The notes under the pieces were generated by a model, which saw nothing but the letters and a program-made list of their open reading frames with translations, was not told the DNA's origin and did no database searches. This document shows, piece after piece, positions 37,159 through 45,389 of a stretch of 64,000 bases of DNA; position 1 is the stretch's first letter, and every line of letters begins with the position of its first letter. The DNA comes from Thermococcus zilligii AN1 (lineage in GTDB: Archaea > Methanobacteriota_B > Thermococci > Thermococcales > Thermococcaceae): positions 62,001 through 126,000 of the forward strand of contig NZ_AJLF01000001.1 of the NCBI RefSeq assembly GCF_000258515.1. The letters are read 5' to 3'. The translations under genes and the position numbers were made by a program.

Positions 37159-37602
37159 ATGGCTGGAAAGAAAGCTCCCTACGGAGAATTCGCGGGAAGG
37201 AAGCTCAAGCTCAAGAGGAAGAAGTTCCGCTGGAGCGACATAAGGTACAAGAGAAGGGTCCTCCACCTCAAGGAGAAGAGCGACCCGCTCGAGGGCGCCC
37301 CGCAGGCAAGGGGTATAGTCCTCGAGAAGATAGCCGTTGAGGCAAAGCAGCCCAACTCGGCCATGCGTAAGGCGGTTAGGGTTCAGCTCATCAAGAACGG
37401 TAAGGTCGTCACGGCTTTCACCCCCGGTACCGGTGCCATCAACCACATAGACGAACACGACGAGGTCATCATCGAGGGAATCGGTGGCCCTATGGGAGGT
37501 TCAGTGGGTGACATCCCGGGAATCAGGTACAAAGTCGTCAAGGTGAACAGGGTTTCCCTCAAGGAGCTCGTCAAGGGCAGGAAGGAGAAGCCGAGGAGGT
37601 GA
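37159..37602 (+). CDS. rps12: Ribosomal protein S12 (uS12)
   Basis: 147-residue decoding-centre protein: [34 protein letters not shown] region with the universally conserved KQPNSAMRK, and [21 protein letters not shown] 37159 behind GAGGTGATGATC. C-terminal basic tail KGRKEKPRR. Confidence 0.97.
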   Translation: MAGKKAPYGEFAGRKLKLKRKKFRWSDIRYKRRVLHLKEKSDPLEGAPQARGIVLEKIAVEAKQPNSAMRKAVRVQLIKNGKVVTAFTPGTGAINHIDEHDEVIIEGIGGPMGGSVGDIPGIRYKVVKVNRVSLKELVKGRKEKPRR

Positions 37603-37607
37603 AGTGA

Positions 37608-38255
37608 ATGGCCAAGGCACTAACGGAGAGGTTTTACATCCCAAAGGAGCTCAAGGTCATGGGCAGGTGGAGCGTTGAGGACGTTGTCGTCAACGACGTG
37701 TCGCTCAAGCCTTACATAAACCTTGAGCCGAGACTGCTCCCGCACAACCACGGAAGGCACGCCAAGAAGCCCTTCGGCAAGGCCAACGTTCACATCGTTG
37801 AGAGGCTCATCAACAAGGTAATGAGGAGCGGTGCCAGCCACTACAAGGCCGGCGGCCACTTCATGAGGAGGGAACACCGCTCGCTGATGAGCAAGAAGAT
37901 GAAGGCCTACGATATCGTTAAGGAGGCCTTCGTGATCATCGAGAAAAGGACGAAGCAGAACCCGATCCAGGTTCTCGTCAGGGCGGTTGAGAACTCCGCC
38001 CACAGGGAGGATACGACGACCATATCCTTCGGTGGAATCCGCTACCACGTCTCAGTTGACGTCTCCCCGCTCAGGAGGCTCGACTTTGCCCTCAGGAACA
38101 TCGCCCTTGGAGCAAGCATAAAGTGCTACCGCAACAAGACCTCTTACGCCCAGGCTCTCGCTGAGGAGATAATTGCCGCCGCCAACGCCGATCCGAAGAG
38201 CTTCGCCTACAGCAAGAAGGAAGAGATCGAGAGGATTGCCCAGTCCTCACGTTGA
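37608..38255 (+). CDS. rps7: Ribosomal protein S7 (uS7)
   Basis: 215-residue archaeal S7. Core: [38 protein letters not shown] and [20 protein letters not shown]. Start ATG 37608, 5 nt after rps12. Last gene of the operon; the elongation factor 1A gene that often follows in archaea is not here, so the operon ends at about 38256. Confidence 0.97.
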   Translation: MAKALTERFYIPKELKVMGRWSVEDVVVNDVSLKPYINLEPRLLPHNHGRHAKKPFGKANVHIVERLINKVMRSGASHYKAGGHFMRREHRSLMSKKMKAYDIVKEAFVIIEKRTKQNPIQVLVRAVENSAHREDTTTISFGGIRYHVSVDVSPLRRLDFALRNIALGASIKCYRNKTSYAQALAEEIIAAANADPKSFAYSKKEEIERIAQSSR

Positions 38256-38338
38256 GGGCTGGTCCCGTCTTCCGCTTTTCTCCGTTGTTTTTTGGGTGAA
38301 CTTTTTAACCTCGACACCTACTTGTTGCGGTGTGGCTC

Positions 38339-38725
38339 ATGATATTCCTCATAGGGTTTTCAGAGGAGGAAGTTAGGCTCGTAAGGGACGCTTTTGGGGA
38401 CGTTCCCGTGTACGAGATTCCCGCGGAGTGCAGGGGCTGGGTTCTGGGGGAGATCATCGAAAAGGCCGGCTCGCTGAAGGGCAGTGGAAACTGGCACGGG
38501 AGGAAGTTCTTCCTGATGCACGACCTGGGCAACGAGGAGATAAAGGATATCCTAAGGAAGATGAAGTCCCTCGGCTTTAGGGAAGTCATATACGCGACAA
38601 CAACGCCGAATTCTCTCACCATGAGGCTCGACGACCTTATAGAGGAGTGGCTCGAGGAGGACGAATACTTCAGGCGGCTGAGAAACATGAAGAAGGGGCC
38701 TTACCTTAACGTAGGCGGCGGTTAG
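38339..38725 (+). CDS. DUF3783-like protein
   Basis: 128-residue small protein resembling DUF3783 families, MIFLIGFSEEEVRLVRDAFG, then EIPAECRGWVLGEIIEKAG and FREVIYATTTPNSLTMRLDDLIEEWLEED. Soluble alpha/beta, function unknown. ATG 38339 has GGTGTGG upstream; TATA CTTTTTAACC at about 38300. It ends just before a decayed PIN-toxin remnant on the other strand. Confidence 0.8.
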   Translation: MIFLIGFSEEEVRLVRDAFGDVPVYEIPAECRGWVLGEIIEKAGSLKGSGNWHGRKFFLMHDLGNEEIKDILRKMKSLGFREVIYATTTPNSLTMRLDDLIEEWLEEDEYFRRLRNMKKGPYLNVGGG

Positions 38726-38915
38726 GGCAACCGTCCGGCCTTCTGCTTTCGTCAAAGAGGCTTAAAGCTCTCCTGCTTCCCTCAACACCAGGCCAGAAGC
38801 CTGTGGGCCCCGGAATCGGAACCTCACCAAGAAATTCCATGAGAAGTTCGAGCCTTTCTATCCTGGCGGGGTGGATGAGGGGAGTTGAGTTACTCACCAC
38901 GGGCAAAGGCCACAC
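38706..38915 (-). pseudogene. Remnant of a PIN-domain (DUF3368-like) toxin gene with internal deletion
   Basis: The translated frame begins VVSNSTPLIHPARIERLELL, which matches the invariant N terminus of DUF3368/VapC-like PIN proteins (SNSTPLIxLxxIxxLxLL), then FLGEVPIP, and jumps directly to GFWPGVEGSRRALSLF, which resembles the family's C-terminal end (GFxLxxELYRRALxL). The central ~100 residues with the other catalytic acids are missing. No antitoxin is adjacent. Read as a dead toxin gene shortened by deletion; the boundaries are approximate. Confidence 0.5.
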
Positions 38916-38936
38916 CCCCGCAGGCGCCCCCTCCGG

Positions 38937-40061
38937 TTACCCCCTTATCAAACTCCTCCCCGCCATGTTGGAGGGCTTCTCAACGCCGAAGAAGTCCAGG
39001 ATTGTGGGGGCTATGTCCATGAGCGAGGCGTTTTCTATGTTAGCGTCCTCGAAGCCCCAGAGGATGAGCGGAACCTTCACAACAGGCTCGTTGTTGGAGC
39101 CGTGCATTCCTTTGGTCCAGTGGCTCACGCCCTTTGTTCCCCTGCACATCCCGTGGGAGCAGAACCAGTAGCCGGGTTTTGCAGAAACTATGAGCTCGCC
39201 GCTGTTCGGGCTGTCAAGGTGGGGAAGTTCCTCGCGGAAGAAAACTTCTTTAACGCCCGGCGCTTTTCTGAGAATCTCAAAGGCATCCTCCGCTTCGCCC
39301 GGGTTTCTCAGGTAAACGTGAACGCCGCCGCCGGAAGAGACCCTCCTAACTCCTATTCCGCTATCCACGAGGAGTTCCTTGAGGTTCACCCAGGTGTGGA
39401 CATCCTCCTGCCCGTGGTCTGCGAAGATTATGAATGCGTACTCATCCTTAAGGCGCTCCCAGAGGGTTCCAACGGCTGTATCGACGGTTTCCACGGCTTT
39501 AAGCGCGCCCTCGCTCAGGGGCCCGTGGTCGTGGCTCATGCCATCTATTGATGCGAAGTGGACGAGGAGCAGGTCAGGCCTGCATTCCTCGTAGATGTAG
39601 AGGGCTGAATTCAACACCCATACATCTTTCTTCCAGTCCCTGCCGTGTTCCCTGTAAAGCTCGTTGTCCGCGAAGAAGGGCGGGAAAATCCTGATGTCTG
39701 TTCCGCTGAAGGGCGGCATCGTGTAACCGCTGACTGAACCGGTCTTTATGCCCTTTCCCCTGAGGATATCGACGATGGTCGGCGCCTTTATGACCTTATG
39801 GGGATTGAAGGCCACCTCGTACTCGTAGAAGTTGACCTTTCTATCAGTCAGCCTGTCATAATAGCCGTTCTCGACGACGCCGTGATCCTTCGGCCATACC
39901 CCTGTCATGACGCTCGCGTGCACTAAATCGGTCAGCGTGGGGAAGATTGAATCAACCACCGCAAAGGCCCCGTCCTCGGCGAGCTCGCTCAGGAAGGGCA
40001 TGTGCCTGAGGTTGTACACACCGTTCCCGTCGAGGCTTATGAGGGCGAGCTTCTTTTTCAT
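38937..40061 (-). CDS. Type I phosphodiesterase/nucleotide pyrophosphatase (alkaline phosphatase superfamily)
   Basis: 374-residue metallo-hydrolase. Metal and nucleophile sites: SLDGNGVYN at the N terminus, the nucleophilic Thr in IFPTLTDLVHASVMTG, SGYTMPPFSGTDIRIFPP, HFASIDGMSHDHGP, FADHGQED and the late His in GMHGSNNEPV. It cleaves phosphodiester or pyrophosphate bonds; natural substrate unknown. No signal peptide, so cytosolic. ATG 40061 overlaps the stop of the upstream frameshifted gene (ATGA), so they were once coupled. Confidence 0.88.
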   Translation of the reverse strand: MKKKLALISLDGNGVYNLRHMPFLSELAEDGAFAVVDSIFPTLTDLVHASVMTGVWPKDHGVVENGYYDRLTDRKVNFYEYEVAFNPHKVIKAPTIVDILRGKGIKTGSVSGYTMPPFSGTDIRIFPPFFADNELYREHGRDWKKDVWVLNSALYIYEECRPDLLLVHFASIDGMSHDHGPLSEGALKAVETVDTAVGTLWERLKDEYAFIIFADHGQEDVHTWVNLKELLVDSGIGVRRVSSGGGVHVYLRNPGEAEDAFEILRKAPGVKEVFFREELPHLDSPNSGELIVSAKPGYWFCSHGMCRGTKGVSHWTKGMHGSNNEPVVKVPLILWGFEDANIENASLMDIAPTILDFFGVEKPSNMAGRSLIRG

Positions 40062-40361
40062 GGCTCAAACCCCAGAAGTGAGCATATCTTTTGGCTTATT
40101 TCTTTTCTGAGAACCGGGCCAATCTCGCCAAGTTCGCCGAGTAGAATATCCTTCTGGACTGTCGTATCTGTATCTCACCTTAAGGTCTTCCTCAGAGTAG
40201 ATGTCCGGTTCGTCTGCGAGGAACTCCCTTAGAGATTCCTCCGAGATTTTCATTAGGGCATAACTCTCCTCCCGCTCAAGCAGTTCATTCAGGAGTTTTT
40301 CTGTGTCCTCAAGTTTCTTCTCAATCCTCACGAGCTCCCTAACGAGGTCAACCCCCTCCAC
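40058..40361 (-). pseudogene. Small helical protein gene disrupted by a frameshift
   Basis: GTG 40361 has an excellent GGAGGTGATAGT before it and encodes VEGVDLVRELVRIEKKLEDTE, a coiled helix, then ISEESLREFLADEPDIYSEEDL-type acidic region. After about residue 67 (near 40160) the frame turns to low-sense Arg/Trp-rich sequence, while the +1 frame continues TVQKDILLGELGEIGPVLRK to a TGA that overlaps the next ATG as ATGA. A one-base change thus splits a gene of about 100 residues. Length and composition suggest an antitoxin-like or regulatory helical protein; family not certain. Sequencing error is possible. Confidence 0.6.
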
Positions 40362-40378
40362 ACTATCACCTCCACTCG

Positions 40379-40434
40379 GTGTCAGCCTGACGTGCAGTCA
40401 TCACCGTTCAGCGGGATGAGGCTCATCATCCGGT
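40379..40434 (-). ncRNA. Box C/D guide sRNA
   Basis: On the minus strand all four boxes are perfect: C ATGATGA (40429-40423), 11-nt guide GCCTCATCCCG, D' CTGA (40411-40408), ACG, C' GTGATGA (40404-40398), 12-nt guide CTGCACGTCAGG, D CTGA (40385-40382). Spacing is that of archaeal C/D RNAs that bind L7Ae, Nop5 and fibrillarin to direct 2'-O-methylation. Predicted targets would contain 5'-CCTGACGTGCAG and 5'-CGGGATGAGGC; methylation falls on the nucleotide paired to the fifth guide base before each D box. Sits in the 81-nt gap between nreA and the frameshifted gene. Confidence 0.85.
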
Positions 40435-40442
40435 TTGGGCGG

Positions 40443-41684
40443 TCACGTTAAAACCTTTCCCAGCCACTGGTCTAAGGTTTTCTGCTTTGCGAGGTGGCCG
40501 AGGATGTAGCTCTTCTCGAGGTATTTCTCGAGCGGGTGCTCAAGGCGTCCCTTAATGGCCTCAAGCGCCTCGTTTAACGTCCCGAAGCGTCCTATGGGAT
40601 TATCCATCGCCTTCTTCACCCCGAGCCTTATCTGCCACACGCCAACGGGGGCGTAGTACTCCGGGGTAACCTCGCGGAAGACCACGGCCCTCGCCTGTCT
40701 TCTCCTTTTCCGCAGGGCTTCGAGGACGCTCAAGCGGGCCGCGTAGTAGGCTCCAGCCGTTTCCCTGACGTATTCCTTTCTGCCGCGGAAATCCTCGTAG
40801 TCGTGGATGGCCTCCGGCTCCGAAGCGCCAAAGAGTGAGCCCTTCAGCCAGACCTCCAAAAGCTCGAAGGCGTAGCTCTCCGGCATCAGAAGGACAGCGT
40901 AGCGATTTCCGAGGAAGCCGTAAAAGTAAACCTCATAATCGCCGATGGGCGGATAATGAAGAATCTCTCCCCTCAGGTTGTTCCCTATCGTGTCCTGCAC
41001 GGCCGTGATGCTCCACCTCGTGGGAACGAGCTTCCTGTCCACGCCGAGAAGCCCGGCAGAGAGGAGCCTTACGATGTAGTACTCGTCAAAGCCCCAGTTG
41101 TAGAGCCTCATTATCGCTTCTTCCGCCTTAAGCTCGTCGTCCACAACGTATTCAGTCCTTTGCGGGATTTTTGGATTTTCCGTCAGCTCAAAGTCGAGGA
41201 GTTCAGCCCTGGGCCCTACCGGGGGAGCAAACTCGCTCGGGATGACCTTGAGGACCGGTTTGCTCTTGAGCAGGATTTCGCTGTCAACTGGCCTAACGCT
41301 CATCGCCAGCTCCTGGACTTCGCCAAGTATCCTGCCGCTCTTCCTCACGTTCACATCCGCCTCGACCTCGCCCATAACGAGAAGGGAGCGGTAGTAGAGG
41401 ACGTCGCGTATCGTTTTGTCCTCCCATTTGAGGGGATTATCGAGGTAGCTCGTGTCCCCCTCCATCGGCGGGACGAGGGGGCCGATCCTGACCTTTGGAT
41501 AACCGTACTCACCGACGAAGATGGCCGGGGGCGATGAGCCGAAGAGGTGGCGCCTGTTCAGTTTCTGCTCCACACTCTGGGCTACCCTAAACCTTTCGAG
41601 TATGGGACAGGTCGGCCTGCCGCAGAGGAGCTTTCTGCCCTTGCAGACCGCACAGAGTTTCGAGTTAAAGACCGGCGCGTTCAT
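40443..41684 (-). CDS. nreA: NreA-like archaeal DNA repair protein
   Basis: 413-residue protein of the archaeal Nre family, implicated in repair of DNA damage with PCNA. An N-terminal zinc ribbon is visible in CAVCKGRKLLCGRPTCPI; the central part includes SSPPAIFVGEYGYPKVRIGPL and QARAVVFREVTPEYY; the extreme C terminus is QKTLDQWLG, a clear PCNA-interacting (PIP) motif. A TATA CATAAATATC (41706-41715) 26 nt from ATG 41684 with no ribosome site indicates a leaderless mRNA. Confidence 0.92.
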   Translation of the reverse strand: MNAPVFNSKLCAVCKGRKLLCGRPTCPILERFRVAQSVEQKLNRRHLFGSSPPAIFVGEYGYPKVRIGPLVPPMEGDTSYLDNPLKWEDKTIRDVLYYRSLLVMGEVEADVNVRKSGRILGEVQELAMSVRPVDSEILLKSKPVLKVIPSEFAPPVGPRAELLDFELTENPKIPQRTEYVVDDELKAEEAIMRLYNWGFDEYYIVRLLSAGLLGVDRKLVPTRWSITAVQDTIGNNLRGEILHYPPIGDYEVYFYGFLGNRYAVLLMPESYAFELLEVWLKGSLFGASEPEAIHDYEDFRGRKEYVRETAGAYYAARLSVLEALRKRRRQARAVVFREVTPEYYAPVGVWQIRLGVKKAMDNPIGRFGTLNEALEAIKGRLEHPLEKYLEKSYILGHLAKQKTLDQWLGKVLT

Positions 41685-41796
41685 CGGATTTACTCATTAG
41701 GCCGTGATATTTATGGCTTTCCCCGAAGACTGAACGCCCGTAAACATCCCTGGTTAACAGAATGGATTTTTGTGCACGACGGTGTTTTCCTAAACC

Positions 41797-41804
41797 CTTA
41801 TATA
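41797..41804 (+). promoter_or_regulatory. TATA box of the aor operon
   Basis: CTTATATA, predicting a start at about 41824-41828, a few bases before the GAGGTG ribosome site of aor. Strong box, as expected for an abundant enzyme. nreA diverges from the same 153-bp gap. Confidence 0.75.
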
Positions 41805-41837
41805 CTTTGATGTACTATTATGTCACGAGGTGTTTTT

Positions 41838-43655
41838 ATGTACGGCAACTGGGGAAGGTTTCTGCGCGTGAACCTCTCCACAGGGGAGGTAAAGGTTGAG
41901 GAGTACAGTGAAGAGCTCGCCAAGAAATGGCTGGGTAGCAGAGGCCTGGCCGTCTACTTCCTCCTCAAGGAGATGGACCCGAAGGCCGACCCGCTTGGCC
42001 CCGAGAACAAGCTGATAATCACCCCCGGCCCGCTGAGCGGAACGAGCGCCCCGACCGGTGGAAGGTACAACGTCGTTACCAAGAGCCCCCTGACCGGACT
42101 TATAACCATGGCCAACTCCGGCGGCTACTTTGGTGCCGAGCTGAAGTTCGCCGGCTGGGATGGCATAATCGTTGAGGGCAAGGCCGAAAAGCCCGTATAC
42201 ATCTACATAAAGGACGACAACGTCGAGATCCGCGACGCGGGCCACCTCTGGGGCAAGGTCGTGAGCGAGACCGAGGAGGCCATCAGAAAGGAGGTGGGGA
42301 GCAAAAAGGTGAGGATAGCACTCATCGGGCCGGCGGGCGAGAACCTCGTCAAGTTTGCATCCGTAATGAACGACGGCCACAGGGCGGCCGGAAGGGCCGG
42401 AGTTGGAGCCGTCATGGGCAGCAAGAACCTCAAGGCGATAGCCGTTGAGGGAAGCAAACAAGTTCCGATAGCGGACAAACAGAAGTTCATGCTCACAGTT
42501 AGAGAGAAGATAAACAAGCTCAAGAACGACCCGGTCGCCGGAGGCGGGCTCCCGAAGTACGGTACAGCCGTTCTGGTCAACATAATCAACGAGAACGGCC
42601 TCTACCCGGTGAGGAACTTCCAGACGGGGGTCTATAAGCACGCCTACGAGCAGAGCGGTGAGGCGATGGCAAAGAAGTACCTCATAAGGAACCAGCCGTG
42701 CTACGCCTGCCCGATAGGCTGTGGAAGGGTCAACAAGCTCCCAACCGTTGGTGTAACCGAGGGGCCGGAGTACGAGAGCGTCTGGGCTTTGGGAGCGAAC
42801 CTCGGCATAAACGATTTGGCCAGCATAATAGAGGCCAACCACCAGTGCGACGAGTTCGGCCTCGACACCATCTCCACCGGTGGGACGCTCGCCACGGCCA
42901 TGGAGCTCTATGAGAAGGGCTACCTGACTGACGAAGAGCTGGGCGATGCGCCACCGTTCAGGTGGGGGAACACGGAGGTTCTGCACTACTACATAGAGAA
43001 GATAGCCTACAGAAAGGGCATCGGCGACAAACTTGCAGAAGGTGGCTACCGCTTCGCCGAGAGCTACGGTCACCCCGAGCTCTCGATGAGCGTCAAGAAG
43101 CTCGAGCTTCCCGCATATGACCCGCGCGGTGCAGAAGGACACGGTCTCGGTTACGCCACCAACAACCGTGGCGGCTGCCACATCAAGAACTACATGATAA
43201 GCCCCGAGATCCTGGGCTATCCCTACAAGATGGATCCCCACGACATAAGCGACGAGAAGGTGAAGATGCTCATAATCTTCCAGGACCTCAGCGCACTTAT
43301 CGACGCCTCTGGACTGTGCCTCTTCACGACCTTCGGCCTTGGAGCGGACGACTACCGCGACATGCTGAATGCCGCTTTAGGCTGGGACTTCTCAACCGAG
43401 GACTACCTCAGGATTGGGGAGCGCATCTGGAACGCCGAGAGGATTTTCAACCTCAGGGCTGGCCTTGACCCGCTCAGGGACGACACCCTGCCGAAGCGCT
43501 TCCTTGAGGAGCCTATGCCAGAGGGGCCGAACAAGGGCTACACCGTCCGCCTGAAGGAGATGCTCCCGCGCTACTACGAGCTCCGCGGCTGGACCGAGGA
43601 CGGAAGGGTCCCGAAGGAGAAGGCGGAAGAGCTCGGCATAGCCGAGTTCCTCTGA
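41838..43655 (+). CDS. aor: Tungsten aldehyde:ferredoxin oxidoreductase
   Basis: 605-residue AOR, nearly collinear with the structurally known Pyrococcus furiosus enzyme. It oxidises aldehydes from amino-acid and sugar fermentation to acids and reduces ferredoxin. The 4Fe-4S cluster ligands are Cys288, Cys291, Cys295 (CYACPIGCGR) and Cys494 (SGLCLF); pterin-contacting stretches GRYNVVTKSP, NDGHRAAGRAG and DPRGAEGHGL are present. ATG 41838 follows GAGGTG. Followed by a MoaD-like gene and a radical SAM gene, the conserved aor-linked set for tungstopterin maturation. Confidence 0.98.
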   Translation: MYGNWGRFLRVNLSTGEVKVEEYSEELAKKWLGSRGLAVYFLLKEMDPKADPLGPENKLIITPGPLSGTSAPTGGRYNVVTKSPLTGLITMANSGGYFGAELKFAGWDGIIVEGKAEKPVYIYIKDDNVEIRDAGHLWGKVVSETEEAIRKEVGSKKVRIALIGPAGENLVKFASVMNDGHRAAGRAGVGAVMGSKNLKAIAVEGSKQVPIADKQKFMLTVREKINKLKNDPVAGGGLPKYGTAVLVNIINENGLYPVRNFQTGVYKHAYEQSGEAMAKKYLIRNQPCYACPIGCGRVNKLPTVGVTEGPEYESVWALGANLGINDLASIIEANHQCDEFGLDTISTGGTLATAMELYEKGYLTDEELGDAPPFRWGNTEVLHYYIEKIAYRKGIGDKLAEGGYRFAESYGHPELSMSVKKLELPAYDPRGAEGHGLGYATNNRGGCHIKNYMISPEILGYPYKMDPHDISDEKVKMLIIFQDLSALIDASGLCLFTTFGLGADDYRDMLNAALGWDFSTEDYLRIGERIWNAERIFNLRAGLDPLRDDTLPKRFLEEPMPEGPNKGYTVRLKEMLPRYYELRGWTEDGRVPKEKAEELGIAEFL

Positions 43656-43724
43656 TTCTTTTCCCATTTTTGTCCAGCAACTCTTTTATGTTCTTCCGGG
43701 AAGAACTTAATTAAGGTGATCTTC

Positions 43725-43973
43725 GTGCTGGTTAAGCTCTTCGCGACGCTCATTGAGTTCACCGGAAAGAGGAAGCTGGAAATAAGCGGCCCGAAAACAG
43801 TCGGGGAGCTCTTGGAAGAGCTGGATCGAATGTTCCCCGGCTTTAAAAAGGAGCTTGAGAGGGGATACATAATCCTGGTGAACGGGAAGAACATCGAACA
43901 CCTTCGGGGCCTCGATACGCCCCTCTCGGACGAAGACACCGTGAGCATATTCCCTCCCGCCGGGGGCGGTTGA
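43725..43973 (+). CDS. MoaD/ThiS-type ubiquitin-like sulfur carrier
   Basis: 82-residue beta-grasp protein ending ...IFPPAGGG, the C-terminal Gly-Gly that is activated and thiocarboxylated. LVKLFATLIEFTGKRKLEI at the start and LVNGKNIEHL in the middle are MoaD-like. It may donate sulfur for molybdopterin synthesis, or be a dedicated partner for AOR. GTG 43725 behind AAGGTGATC. A 1-nt gap separates it from the radical SAM gene, so coupled. Confidence 0.9.
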   Translation: MLVKLFATLIEFTGKRKLEISGPKTVGELLEELDRMFPGFKKELERGYIILVNGKNIEHLRGLDTPLSDEDTVSIFPPAGGG

Positions 43974-43974
43974 G

Positions 43975-45120
43975 ATGGGCATAAATTTCAGCAAGGAGTA
44001 CACCTTCTCCCTCTGGGACGGGAAGGTTATAGTGCGACCGAAGCTCGACATGAAGTATCTCTACATTGAAATAACGAGCCGCTGCAACCTAAGGTGTGAA
44101 ATGTGCTTCAAGCAACACTGGGAGGATAAGGAGGGGGACATGGACTGGGAGCTCTTTCTCAAGATACTTGATGATGCCGAACAGTTCCCTGAGCTCAAGA
44201 TGATTTACTTCGGCGGGATTGGAGAGCCGACCGTCCACCCGCGCTTCATGGACATGGTGAGGGAGGTCAAAAGGAGGGGCTTCGCCTTAGGAATTAGCAG
44301 CAATGGAACCCTCATGACCGACGACATGCTCCGCGAGTTCGCAAAGTTCGGCGTTGACCTGATATACTTCTCCATGGACACGGTTCCAACGGCTCAGAAT
44401 GCCATAACACTGGGACACCTTACCGCTGCCGCGACCGCCGACAGGATAAAGAGGCTCGTTAAATACCGCGGGGAGTACGGGACGCACAGGCCGAGCATCG
44501 GCGTTGAGGTTGTTGTAACCAAAGAGAACTACAAACAGCTGCCCGAAATGGCGCGTTTTCTGCTTGACATCGGCGTTGACTCCATGCTCGTCTCGAACCT
44601 CCTCCCGCTGACACAGGAACAGGTCGGTGACATAATCTACGACGGCAGCGTCGATATTAACCCAATACTCGATGAGCTCTACAGGATAGCCCACAACGGC
44701 CTCTACATAAAGCTACCCAAGTTCGAGCTGAAGACCGAGAGGAGCTGCGACTTCGACGAGAACAACGTCGCCATCGTCCGCTGGGATGGGGAAGTTGCCC
44801 CCTGCTACCGCTTCCTTCACAGTTATTACGAGTACATCTTCGGCAGGAAGAAAAAGGTCAACGCCTACTCCTTTGGCAACGTGAGGGAGAAGAGTCTCAC
44901 CGAGATATGGACGAGCGAGAAGTACACCTGGTTCCGCTTCACCATGAAGAACTACATGTACCCCTCGTGCACGGACTGCTCCCTCGTTGACGCCTGCGAC
45001 TTCGTCAAGACGAGCGATATAGATTGCTGGGGCAACGAGCCGAGCTGCGCCGACTGCCTGTGGGCCAGGAGGATAGTGCAGTGCCCCATTCCGCAGCACA
45101 ACTTCGGGAAGTTCTTCTGA
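43975..45120 (+). CDS. Radical SAM/SPASM protein, tungsten-cofactor oxidoreductase maturase
   Basis: 381-residue radical SAM enzyme: Cys37, Cys41, Cys44 in CNLRCEMC bind the SAM cluster, IYFGGIGEPTVHP is the glycine motif. The C terminus has a SPASM-type set (CYRF, CTDCSLVDACDF, CWGNEPSCADC) for auxiliary clusters. The gene next to aor in Pyrococcus was called cmo, for cofactor modifying; the reaction is unknown and may modify AOR or its pterin. Operon position after aor and the MoaD-like gene supports this role. Confidence 0.93.
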   Translation: MGINFSKEYTFSLWDGKVIVRPKLDMKYLYIEITSRCNLRCEMCFKQHWEDKEGDMDWELFLKILDDAEQFPELKMIYFGGIGEPTVHPRFMDMVREVKRRGFALGISSNGTLMTDDMLREFAKFGVDLIYFSMDTVPTAQNAITLGHLTAAATADRIKRLVKYRGEYGTHRPSIGVEVVVTKENYKQLPEMARFLLDIGVDSMLVSNLLPLTQEQVGDIIYDGSVDINPILDELYRIAHNGLYIKLPKFELKTERSCDFDENNVAIVRWDGEVAPCYRFLHSYYEYIFGRKKKVNAYSFGNVREKSLTEIWTSEKYTWFRFTMKNYMYPSCTDCSLVDACDFVKTSDIDCWGNEPSCADCLWARRIVQCPIPQHNFGKFF

Positions 45121-45174
45121 GGTTCCAAAAAGCTTAAAAACCCTCGCGGGCCCATATAGCTTGAGCACTGGAGT

Positions 45175-45260
45175 GCCGCGGTAGCCTAGCCTGGTAGGGC
45201 GCCGGCCTGCTAAGCCGGTGGGCGGTGCCCACCGGGGTTCAAATCCCCGCCGCGGCGCCA
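45175..45260 (+). tRNA. tRNA-Ser (GCT)
   Basis: 86 nt with a long variable arm (class II) and encoded CCA. Acceptor GCCGCGG/CCGCGGC, discriminator G; anticodon loop CTGCTAA in stem CCGGC/GCCGG gives GCT, reading AGC/AGT. TATA-like CTTAAAAA at 45133-45140. Confidence 0.96.
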
Positions 45261-45279
45261 AATTTTCTTCGGGCCAAAC

Positions 45280-45354
45280 GCCGGGGTAGCCTAGAGGCAA
45301 GGCGGCGGACTGCAGATCCGCTTTACGGGGGTTCAAATCCCTCCCCCGGCTCCA
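45280..45354 (+). tRNA. tRNA-Cys (GCA)
   Basis: 75 nt with encoded CCA. Acceptor GCCGGGG/CCCCGGC, discriminator T (U in RNA), which is usual for tRNA-Cys. Anticodon stem GCGGA/TCCGC around CTGCAGA gives GCA. It lies 19 nt after tRNA-Ser and probably shares its transcript. Confidence 0.96.
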
Positions 45355-45389
45355 GTTTTTAGCTGTTCAAAAAAGTCTTCCGGGAAGAA

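Noticed and set aside
41823-43241. 472-codon open frame antisense to aor
   Set aside because: Shadow frame; aor is certain and highly conserved on the other strand.
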